Shown in pieces: positions 33,685 to 40,175 of a DNA stretch of 40,175 bases. Location of the stretch: the NCBI RefSeq assembly GCF_003600155.1, contig NZ_QWLD01000001.1:1-40175 (forward strand). Reading direction: 5' to 3'. Origin of the DNA: Nesterenkonia muleiensis (GTDB taxonomy: Bacteria; Actinomycetota; Actinomycetes; Actinomycetales; Micrococcaceae). The translations under genes were made by a program, and so were the position numbers. The first letter of the stretch is position 1. Each line of letters opens with the position of its first letter. The notes below the pieces were generated by a model. It had not been told where the DNA came from, did not search any database, and was given only the letters and a program-made list of their open reading frames with translations.

Positions 33685-35250
33685 ATGACCGATCAGCCCG
33701 ATGACAACGAGCGCCGCGAGCCCAATGAAGAGGAGCTCCTGCGCAGGCTCTTGGGTGAAGCCTTCGGGGACAAGTCCGGCGGCGACGAGCAGGACGCCCC
33801 GGACAGCACCGGCCCCTCGATCGGATTCACCGGCACCCCCGGCGGATCGCAGCAGGGGGCTGGGCAGGATCCCGCGTCCTCCGGCGGAGGATTCCCGGGC
33901 TTCCCGCCCGGCTTCGACCCCTCCCAGCTGCCCCCGGGCTTCGGGGACCCGCAGATGATGCAGCAGATCATGGGCCAGGTCCAGGCGATGTTCTCCGCCA
34001 TGCAGAACCAGGGCGATGAGACGGTCAACTGGGAGCTCGCCAAGAACGCCGCACTGGGGGCTGTGGGCAATGACGACGCCGCGGTCACCCCCGCTGAGGC
34101 GAAGCAGATCGACGACGCCCTGCGGCTGGCTGAGATGTGGCTCAACGAGGCCACCAGCTTCGAAGCGCTCGGCACCATCGGGCAGGGGCTCAGCCGGAAA
34201 CAGTGGATCGAGCAGACTTTTGAGTCCTGGCAGCGCCTGACCGCGCCGGTGGCCGAGTCAGTGGGCCGTGCCATGGCCCAGGTGGTGCGCCAGCAGCTTG
34301 AAGACGGAGAGGGTCTCAACCTGCCTGAAGAGCTCAAGGGGATGCTGCCTCCGGATGCCGCAGGCCAGATGGCCAGCATGATGGAACGCATGGGGTCGGT
34401 GGCCTTCGGGGCGCAGATCGGTCAGGCGATCGGCGAACTGGCCGGAGAGGTGCATTCCGGATCAGACATCGGCCTGCCGCTGGCCGGAGCCGGCATGGCC
34501 CTGGTCCCGGCCAATATCCGAGCATTCGGCGAAGGCCTGCAGGTCGAGGACGAGGAGATCCTGCTGTACCTGGCCCTGCGGGAGGCTGCGCGGATGCGAC
34601 TGTTCGTCCGGGCACCGTGGTTGGAGGACGACCTGTTCAACGCGGTGGCCCAGTACGCCGCAGGTATCCACATCAATATGGAACGTGTGGAAGAGGCAGC
34701 CAGCCAGATCGACCCCTCCAATCCTCAGGAGATGGAGGACCTCTTCGGCGAAGGACTGTTCCAATCCGACCGAACCCCCATGCAGGAGGCGGCTCTTCGC
34801 CGGATCGAAACCACCCTGGCGCTGGTGGAGGGATGGGTCGACGACGTCGTCGCCCAGGCTGGTGCCCATCTGCCGTCACTGGGCAGACTGCGCGAGACCA
34901 TGAACCGGCGCCGGGCCACCGGCGGACCTGCTGAGGCGGCCTTCGCCGCACTGGCCGGACTGGAGCTGCGGCCACGTCGGCTTCGCGACGCCGCAGTGCT
35001 CTGGGGGCAGCTGCGCCAGACGGAGGGAGTCGCCGGCCGTGATGAGGTGTGGGCCCAACCCGATGCGCAGCCGGACGAGACCGATCTGGACGACCCGTCA
35101 GGTTTCCACGACCGTCGAGCCGACCGGCAGGCAGAGGCCGCCAAGATCGACGACGAGCTCAAGAAGCTGCTCGACGGCGGCTACGACGGACCGGGCAACG
35201 GCTCAGGCTCTGATGCCGGAGACAGCCCTGGGCCTGGGGACGCCACTTGA
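33685..35250 (+). CDS. DUF2342/zincin-2-type putative metalloprotease
   Basis: A 521-residue protein matching the actinobacterial DUF2342 family, commonly named zinc-dependent metalloprotease (relatives include Rv3195). It has an acidic head with RRLLGEAFG, a Gly/Pro/Phe-rich linker, then the conserved core WELAKNAALGAVGND, GSVAFGAQIGQAIGELAGEV and the helix LYLALREAARMRLFVRAPWL (residues ~292-311). No HExxH is visible; as I recall the family, this helix usually ends in a His where Arg stands here. Protease activity is therefore uncertain. The ATG at 33685 has CAGGAG upstream. Its stop overlaps the PDZ-Lon gene start by 4 bp, so the two are coupled. Confidence 0.85.
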   Translation: MTDQPDDNERREPNEEELLRRLLGEAFGDKSGGDEQDAPDSTGPSIGFTGTPGGSQQGAGQDPASSGGGFPGFPPGFDPSQLPPGFGDPQMMQQIMGQVQAMFSAMQNQGDETVNWELAKNAALGAVGNDDAAVTPAEAKQIDDALRLAEMWLNEATSFEALGTIGQGLSRKQWIEQTFESWQRLTAPVAESVGRAMAQVVRQQLEDGEGLNLPEELKGMLPPDAAGQMASMMERMGSVAFGAQIGQAIGELAGEVHSGSDIGLPLAGAGMALVPANIRAFGEGLQVEDEEILLYLALREAARMRLFVRAPWLEDDLFNAVAQYAAGIHINMERVEEAASQIDPSNPQEMEDLFGEGLFQSDRTPMQEAALRRIETTLALVEGWVDDVVAQAGAHLPSLGRLRETMNRRRATGGPAEAAFAALAGLELRPRRLRDAAVLWGQLRQTEGVAGRDEVWAQPDAQPDETDLDDPSGFHDRRADRQAEAAKIDDELKKLLDGGYDGPGNGSGSDAGDSPGPGDAT

Positions 35251-36317
35251 GCCTGCGCCGGACAGTCCAGATCTCCTCCGGCGTGGGTGCGCTGGTCACC
35301 GGCTTGGCCGCCCTGACCCTGCCCAGCTCCTATTTGTTGGAGTCTCCCGGGCCGATCTTCGACACCCTCGGGGAGGTTGAGGACTGGCCGGTCATCACCG
35401 TCAGCGGAGCCGAGAGCTATGAGACCGAGGGGTCACTGGCGCTGACCACCGTGTACGTCAATGGGGCGCCCACCTCCACCGTGCGTGTTCCGGATGCGAT
35501 GGCGGGCTGGGTCTCTGCCAGCGTCGACCTGACTCCGCAGGAACTGGTCTACCCTTCGGGCACCACCGCGGAGGAGGTGCAGCAGCGCAACACCGCAGCG
35601 ATGGCCTCCTCCCAGGAGCTGGCCCTGGCCGCCGCATTGGATCACCTGGGCACTGACTATGCCGTTGAGCTCTCCGTGATGGACTTCACCGAGGAAGCGG
35701 TGGAGGCCGGAACGGACCAACTGCTGACTCCCGGCGACGTCGTACTTGCCGCCCAGGGAGAGACGGTGACCGGATTGGAGGGTCTGCGTCAGGCGGTCAA
35801 TGACGCCGCGGGCGAACCGGTAGAATTGACGGTGGTTCGTGACGGGGACCACGTGGAAATCGCAGCGCCTACCTATCAGGATGCCGACGGGGAATACTAT
35901 GTGGGCATCCTGCTGGCCAGCGAGTTCGACTTCCCCGTAGAGGCCGACATCCGGCTTCAAGACGTTGGTGGGCCCTCTGCGGGGCTGATGTTCTCGCTGG
36001 GGATCATCGACACCATGACTGATGACTCGCTGACCGGTGGGCAGGACTGGGCGGGAACCGGCACTGTAGACCCCGACGGGACCGTTGGTGCCATAGGCGG
36101 CATCGCCCAAAAGGTGGTCGGAGCCCGGGACGAAGGAGTTGAGCATTTCTTGGCTCCACGGCAGAACTGTGGTGAGCTGGAGGGCAGGCTTCCCAGCGGT
36201 CTTGACGTCTACGGCGTCGAGGACGTTGACCAGGCGGCCGAGATCGTCGAAGCCGTCAGGGACGGTGATGAGGACTTTTTGACAGGGCTGGAGCCCTGTG
36301 GCCGGAGTGCCGATTGA
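35247..36317 (+). CDS. PDZ-Lon (S16) membrane-anchored serine protease
   Basis: A 356-residue protein with an N-terminal membrane anchor (residues ~9-31), a PDZ domain (about 150-215: TPGDVVLAAQGETVTGLEGL) and a C-terminal Lon-type protease domain. The catalytic Ser is S244 in VGGPSAGLMFSLG and the Lys is K289 in GGIAQKVVGARDEG, a 45-residue spacing as in Lon. It is the Rv3194c-like member of the conserved neighbourhood and resembles YlbL of Bacillus. The start is a TTG overlapping the previous stop. The catalytic part should face outside the membrane. It probably processes or degrades membrane or secreted proteins. Confidence 0.93.
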   Translation: MSLRRTVQISSGVGALVTGLAALTLPSSYLLESPGPIFDTLGEVEDWPVITVSGAESYETEGSLALTTVYVNGAPTSTVRVPDAMAGWVSASVDLTPQELVYPSGTTAEEVQQRNTAAMASSQELALAAALDHLGTDYAVELSVMDFTEEAVEAGTDQLLTPGDVVLAAQGETVTGLEGLRQAVNDAAGEPVELTVVRDGDHVEIAAPTYQDADGEYYVGILLASEFDFPVEADIRLQDVGGPSAGLMFSLGIIDTMTDDSLTGGQDWAGTGTVDPDGTVGAIGGIAQKVVGARDEGVEHFLAPRQNCGELEGRLPSGLDVYGVEDVDQAAEIVEAVRDGDEDFLTGLEPCGRSAD

Positions 36318-36370
36318 GTCCAGTGAGGACCTGCGCTTGCGCGGAGTCTTCGGGGCGATTGAGGGACCAC

Positions 36371-36386
36371 GGGGGCGAAAGCCCCC
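36371..36386. terminator. GNRA hairpin between PDZ-Lon and UPF0182 genes
   Basis: GGGGGC-GAAA-GCCCCC is a perfect 6-bp stem capped by a GNRA tetraloop, 54 bp after the PDZ-Lon stop and 64 bp before the next gene. It has no T-run. It could be a weak terminator, an mRNA-stability element or an attenuator in the intergenic leader of the UPF0182 gene. Confidence 0.45.
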
Positions 36387-36449
36387 AGAGCTGATCCGGC
36401 AGCAGTTGCACCTTAAATGAGCAGAGACATATAGAGACGAGGACAGACG

Positions 36450-39400
36450 TTGAGCTTCTCACAGGGATTCGGAAACTCGAACCCTTTTTCCGGAGGGATC
36501 TTCGGCTCCGGGTCGGGCAATAGCGACGACAGCGGCGCCGGGGGCTCCGGAGATCGCGGAGGAAACCGTGGTGGCGGCTCGGGAGGGCGGCGTCGTCCTT
36601 CTGCGCTGATCATCACGATCATCATCATCGCCGCACTGCTGGGTGCCTTCGTGGCCTTCGCAGGGTTTTACGCAGATGTGATGTGGTACTCCCACCTGGG
36701 GTACTCCGAGGTGTTCTGGACCGAGTGGCTGGCCCGTGGCGCCGTCTTCGCCGGTGCGTTTCTGGCGATGGGTCTGCTGGTCTGGCTCAGCTTGTTCCTG
36801 GCCTTCAGAGCTCGCTCCCAGAGCATCGAGAGTCAGCTGAGCGATTCTGTGGCCCGCTATCAGTCCACGCTGACTTCCATGCGCAGGCTGCTGATCTTCG
36901 GACTGCCGGTGCTGATGGGCTTGTTCGCCGGAACCGCGGCGCAGGCGAACTGGCAGCAGGTGCTGCTGTTCATCAACCAGGAGCCGTTCGGCCAGACCGA
37001 CCCGGAGCACGGGATGGACTTCGGCTTCTACGTCTTCACCCTTCCGTTCCTCAACTTCATCATCGGGTTCCTGATTTCGGCAGTGCTGGTGGCCGGTATC
37101 GCCGGAATCCTCTGCCATTACCTGTTCGGCTCCATCCGCATTGAGTCCAACGGGAAATTCGTGGTGGAGAAGGCCGCCCGGTGGCACGTGGCAGTGGTGG
37201 CCGCGGTCTTCCTGCTGCTGCAGGGCCTGAACTGGTGGCTGGGCCGATTCGCCACCCTACAGGACCAGGGCGGGAACTGGGCCGGTGCGCTTCACACCGA
37301 TGTCAACGCCGTGATCCCGGCCCGGACGATTCTGGCGGTCGCAGCAGTGCTGGTGGCGGCGGTGTTCATCGTGACAGCGATCACCGCCCGGTGGCGCTTT
37401 GCGATCATCGGCACGGCGATGCTGGTCATCACCGCGATCCTCGGGGCCGGCGTGGTGCCGTTCCTGATGCAGGAGTACCAGGTCCGGCCCACCGAGCAGT
37501 CGCTGGAAGAGGAGTACATCCAGCGCAATATGGAGCTCACCCGCTACGCCTACGGACTGGATGATCTGGAGAAGATCAGCTATGAGGCGACCCAGCAGGC
37601 AGAAGAGGGCGCCCTGGCCGACGATGCCGTCAACATTGAGAACATCCGCCTGCTGGACCCTAACCTGGTCTCAGCCGCCTACCGCCAGTTCCAGCAGTTC
37701 CGCCCGTACTACACCTTCCCGGACACGCTGAGCTTCGACCGCTACGAGATCGACGGCCAGACCTACGACACGGTGATCGCCGCCCGTGAGGTCAACGCCC
37801 CGGAAGGATCCTGGGTCAACCAACACCTGGTCTACACCCACGGCTACGGGCTGGTGGCGGCCAACGCGAACACGGTGACCCCTGAGGGGCGTCCTGACTT
37901 CAGCCTGCAGGGGATCCCCACCAGCGGTGATCTGGCCTCCGACGATGACTATGAGCCGAGGATCTACTTCGGTGAGGCCACCCCGGAGTATTCGATCGTC
38001 GGTGCCCCCGAAGGTGCCGCACCCCGCGAGCTGGACCGGCCTGCGGGTCAGATCACCGATGAGGACGATGCTGAGGCCGCCGACAACGGCCAAGACACCC
38101 AGTACACCTTCACCGGCGACGGCGGCCCCTCCGTGGGCAACCTGTTCAACAGGCTGGTCTACGCGCTGAACTTCCAGTCACCGGAGATCTTCCTCTCCGG
38201 CGATGTCAATGAAGAGTCGCAGATCCTCTACGACCGTCATCCGCGGGAGCGGGTGGAGAAGGTCGCCCCCTACCTGGAGGTGGACCAGAACATCTACCCG
38301 GCGATCGTCGACGGCAGCGTCAAATGGATCGTGGAGGGCTACACCACCTCCAACGACTTCCCCTACTCCACCGAGCAGCAGCTGGAGGCGGCGACTCAGG
38401 ATGCGCTCACCCAGGCTCCGCAGCTGACCGGCCAGGTCAATTACATCCGCAACTCGGTCAAGGCTACTGTGGATGCCTACGACGGTTCGGTGGACCTCTA
38501 CGCCTGGGATACCGAAGACCCGATCCTGCAGGCCTGGCAACAGGTGTTCCCCAGCTCCCTGCAGTCCTATGAGGAGATGAGTGCGGAACTGCTGGACCAT
38601 GTGCGCTACCCCGAGGACATGTTCCGCATCCAGCGTCAGCTGCTCACCGAGTACCACGTGGATGACGCCGGAAGCTTCTACGAGGGCAATGACGCCTGGT
38701 CGGTTCCTGAGGACCCCACACGTGGTGATGGCTCAGAAGCTCAGCCGCCGTACTACATGACTCTGCAGATGCCCGAGCAGGAGGAGCCCGCCTTCTCGCT
38801 GACCTCCACCTTCATCCCCGCGGTGGAGGCCGATGGCCAGCAGCGCAACGTGCTCTACGGATTCCTGGGCGCCTCCGGTGATGCCGGAACCGGCGAGGAC
38901 GGTGTCAAGAACGAGGACTACGGCCGTCTGCGGCTGCTTGAGCTGCCCCGGCAGACAGCGATCCCCGGGCCGGGACAGACGCAGGCGAACTTCGACTCGA
39001 ACTCGGCTGTGGCCCAGCAGCTGAACGTGCTGGAGATCGGCGGCTCCAACGTGATCCGCGGCAATATGCTCTCCATCCCCGCCGGCGGGGGAATCCTCAA
39101 CGTCCAGCCGGTCTACGTCCAGTCGGCTGGTACGGACTCGGCGTATCCGGCGCTGCGTATGGTCCTGGTCGCCTTCGGCGAGGAGGTCGGCTACGGCGAC
39201 ACCCTGCAGGAGGCTCTGGATATGGTCTTCGGCGGTGACGCCGGGGTGGATGCCGCTGAGGGCGCCGGTGTGGACGCCGACGCGGTGGAGGATGACCTCG
39301 AAGGCGTCGTCGATCCTGAGGACGCCGTCGAGGAGGACGAGGAGGAGCCTGCTCCGACCCCGACTCCGACCGAGGAGGAGGCAGCTGCTCCCACCGATGA

Positions 39401-39599
39401 GGACGAGGATGACGACGACGCCCCGGCCGCCGAGGATGACCAGGAGCGTCTGGAGCAGCTTCGCCAGGAGGCCGCTGACGTCTGGGCTGAGCGCAATGAG
39501 GCCTGGGACGACGGCGACAGGACTCGCTACATGGAGTTGGAGCTGGAGTTCGAACAGGTGCTCGACGAGCTCTTCGAGCTGGAGGCCCAGCTCAACTGA
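36450..39599 (+). CDS. UPF0182-family large membrane protein
   Basis: A 1049-residue protein of the UPF0182 family (Rv3193c-like). A Gly/Ser-rich head is followed by seven hydrophobic helices (residues about 52-76, 93-117, 146-165, 195-228, 245-268, 293-312, 316-338), then a large conserved extracytoplasmic domain (NLFNRLVYALNFQSPEIFLS, LPRQTAIPGPGQTQANF, LNVLEIGGSNVIRGNMLSIP). The last ~120 residues begin as an Asp/Glu/Pro-rich stretch and end in a charged helix. The start is a TTG with AGGA at 36439-36442. No enzymatic motif is known for the family. Its constant place after PDZ-Lon suggests a functional link with that protease. Confidence 0.95.
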   Translation: MSFSQGFGNSNPFSGGIFGSGSGNSDDSGAGGSGDRGGNRGGGSGGRRRPSALIITIIIIAALLGAFVAFAGFYADVMWYSHLGYSEVFWTEWLARGAVFAGAFLAMGLLVWLSLFLAFRARSQSIESQLSDSVARYQSTLTSMRRLLIFGLPVLMGLFAGTAAQANWQQVLLFINQEPFGQTDPEHGMDFGFYVFTLPFLNFIIGFLISAVLVAGIAGILCHYLFGSIRIESNGKFVVEKAARWHVAVVAAVFLLLQGLNWWLGRFATLQDQGGNWAGALHTDVNAVIPARTILAVAAVLVAAVFIVTAITARWRFAIIGTAMLVITAILGAGVVPFLMQEYQVRPTEQSLEEEYIQRNMELTRYAYGLDDLEKISYEATQQAEEGALADDAVNIENIRLLDPNLVSAAYRQFQQFRPYYTFPDTLSFDRYEIDGQTYDTVIAAREVNAPEGSWVNQHLVYTHGYGLVAANANTVTPEGRPDFSLQGIPTSGDLASDDDYEPRIYFGEATPEYSIVGAPEGAAPRELDRPAGQITDEDDAEAADNGQDTQYTFTGDGGPSVGNLFNRLVYALNFQSPEIFLSGDVNEESQILYDRHPRERVEKVAPYLEVDQNIYPAIVDGSVKWIVEGYTTSNDFPYSTEQQLEAATQDALTQAPQLTGQVNYIRNSVKATVDAYDGSVDLYAWDTEDPILQAWQQVFPSSLQSYEEMSAELLDHVRYPEDMFRIQRQLLTEYHVDDAGSFYEGNDAWSVPEDPTRGDGSEAQPPYYMTLQMPEQEEPAFSLTSTFIPAVEADGQQRNVLYGFLGASGDAGTGEDGVKNEDYGRLRLLELPRQTAIPGPGQTQANFDSNSAVAQQLNVLEIGGSNVIRGNMLSIPAGGGILNVQPVYVQSAGTDSAYPALRMVLVAFGEEVGYGDTLQEALDMVFGGDAGVDAAEGAGVDADAVEDDLEGVVDPEDAVEEDEEEPAPTPTPTEEEAAAPTDEDEDDDDAPAAEDDQERLEQLRQEAADVWAERNEAWDDGDRTRYMELELEFEQVLDELFELEAQLN

Positions 39600-39612
39600 G
39601 TTGGTCCCGCTG

Positions 39613-39627
39613 GCGGGCGGAGCCCGC
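39613..39627. terminator. Hairpin after the UPF0182 gene
   Basis: GCGGGC-GGA-GCCCGC forms a perfect 6-bp stem 14 bp after the UPF0182 stop. There is no T-run, so termination is only plausible; the hairpin at 39665-39706 is the stronger candidate. Confidence 0.4.
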
Positions 39628-39664
39628 TCAGCGCACGCTCGCCTTCACACCTAATAGGGTAGGT

Positions 39665-39711
39665 CGGCGGCGTCTTGTAGGAGATATCTCCCACAGGGCG
39701 CCGCCGATTTT
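39665..39711 (+). terminator. Stem-loop with T-run before the tRNA gene
   Basis: CGGCGGCG (39665-39672) pairs exactly with CGCCGCCG (39699-39706), and the enclosed loop contains the palindrome GGAGATATCTCC. A short ATTTT follows. This looks like the transcription terminator of the UPF0182 gene. Confidence 0.55.
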
Positions 39712-39737
39712 GTGCGCTGTTGGACTGCGTGTAAGAT
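39710..39737 (+). promoter_or_regulatory. Possible tRNA-fMet promoter
   Basis: TTGTGC (39710-39715) and TAAGAT (39732-39737), separated by 16 bp, lie 28 bp before the tRNA gene. The boxes match the -35 consensus weakly and the -10 moderately. Confidence 0.35.
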
Positions 39738-39765
39738 AGACAAGTCCCGGGAACGGGAATCCCAA

Positions 39766-39839
39766 CGCGGGGTGGAGCAGTTCGGTAGCTCGCCGGGCTC
39801 ATAACCCGGAGGTCGCAAGTTCAAATCTTGCCCCCGCAA
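39766..39839 (+). tRNA. tRNA-fMet (CAT), initiator
   Basis: A 74-nt tRNA with all arms: acceptor CGCGGGG/CCCCGCA, D arm GAGC...GCTC, anticodon stem CCGGG/CCCGG with loop CTCATAA (anticodon CAT), and T arm GCAAG-TTCAAAT-CTTGC. The first pair is the C1-A72 mismatch and the anticodon stem has three consecutive G-C pairs, the two hallmarks of the initiator. CCA is not encoded. Confidence 0.95.
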
Positions 39840-39848
39840 CGCAAAGTG

Positions 39849-39888
39849 CGAAGGCCCTGATCAGGAGAAATCCTGGCCAGGGCCTTCG
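39849..39888 (+). terminator. Strong hairpin after tRNA-fMet
   Basis: CGAAGGCCCTG (39849-39859) pairs perfectly with CAGGGCCTTCG (39878-39888), and an inner CAGGA/TCCTG stem closes on a GAAA loop. It begins 10 bp after the tRNA and is the probable terminator, although only scattered T residues follow. Confidence 0.7.
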
Positions 39889-39950
39889 TCGTCTCCCACC
39901 AGTGTGTATGAGTGGGTTATTGGCCAGAATGTGTGTATGGTTCGGGCGTG

Positions 39951-40175
39951 TCATCCTCGTCCTGCCCAGCCTTTCCTGGCCCAGAGGCCTTCCTCGGCTG
40001 TAGCTGAGGTGCCGTAGGTCTCAGGTCCGCTTGGGGCTTCTTCTGCGGTGTTCTGCTGGGCTGATTCGGCTGCTTGCCGTTGGCGTCGCTGTAGGATTGT
40101 CCAGGGATGGTGGGGGTGTGCGGTGAGGCTGTTGAGCAGCCAGTCTACGGCGGTGCGCGCGTGGACTTCGGGCAT
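39951..40175 (-). CDS. Partial unrecognised protein at the window edge
   Basis: A 74-codon frame that reaches the right edge; the last three bases of the window could be its ATG or it may continue further. The first part (RTAVDWLLNSLTAHPHHPWT) looks helical with a Trp/His-rich turn, and the rest is Gln/Ala/Glu-rich. I recognise no family. It reads toward the tRNA terminator region. A gene of the accessory pool sitting behind a tRNA is possible but cannot be judged from here. Confidence 0.35.
   Translation of the reverse strand: MPEVHARTAVDWLLNSLTAHPHHPWTILQRRQRQAAESAQQNTAEEAPSGPETYGTSATAEEGLWARKGWAGRG

Noticed and set aside
39902-39940. Direct repeat GTGTGTATG (twice, about 29 bp apart) near the tRNA, as a possible attachment site
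   Set aside because: Too short, not a copy of the tRNA 3' end, and no integrase gene is visible.

Overview
The window is GC-rich actinobacterial chromosome. GTG and TTG starts are common, many cistrons overlap by 4 bp, and an initiator tRNA gene has no encoded CCA. From about 13.5 kb rightward the gene order (AdnA-AdnB, kinase-like phosphotransferase, UvrD2-type helicase, DUF2342-type protein, PDZ-Lon protein, UPF0182 membrane protein) resembles the Mycobacterium Rv3193c-Rv3202c neighbourhood. Together with the YgjP-type peptidase, the ThiF-like gene and the acidic proteins it points to Micrococcales, probably Micrococcaceae. A Nesterenkonia- or Arthrobacter-like host is a guess from gene content, not a computed placement.

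Positions 1-13,400 form an accessory region of small regulator-plus-enzyme units. Two unrelated loci share one layout, an XRE/MmyB-like regulator divergent from a short-chain dehydrogenase (91-1882 and 11508-13384). A TetR gene is divergent from a third SDR (2012-3539), with a palindrome between them. A LysR gene follows, then a decayed catabolic cluster: an acyl-CoA ligase remnant fused to an SDR tail, an alpha/beta hydrolase that has lost its middle, and a full-length amidase with an altered nucleophile motif. Next come a lower-GC patch with a possible frameshifted secreted-protein gene, an ArsR-SRPBCC-DUF3052-like operon, and a DUF998 membrane protein with a TetR gene behind a 45-bp inverted repeat. 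Short gene stubs at 13399 and 28266 may mark edges of transferred segments.

Positions 13,471-21,575 hold a DEDDh exonuclease and the AdnA/AdnB helicase-nuclease pair for double-strand-break end processing. Positions 21,614-28,269 break the core order with two tandem paralogous MFS transporters, a six-helix membrane protein coupled to a C-terminal HTH protein, and a TetR gene divergent from a berberine-bridge-type flavoprotein with a clear promoter and operator.

Positions 28,398-39,599 return to the core: the phosphotransferase with a Ser/Ala-rich tail, the UvrD2-like helicase, a YgjP-type metallopeptidase, a minimal ThiF/E1-like protein, the DUF2342-type protein without a visible HExxH, a PDZ-Lon (S16) protease and the large UPF0182 protein. 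This run suggests an envelope or protein quality-control module of unknown purpose. The window ends with tRNA-fMet, a strong hairpin and a partial unrecognised ORF at the right edge. I see no CRISPR array, rRNA gene, prophage or intact transposase.
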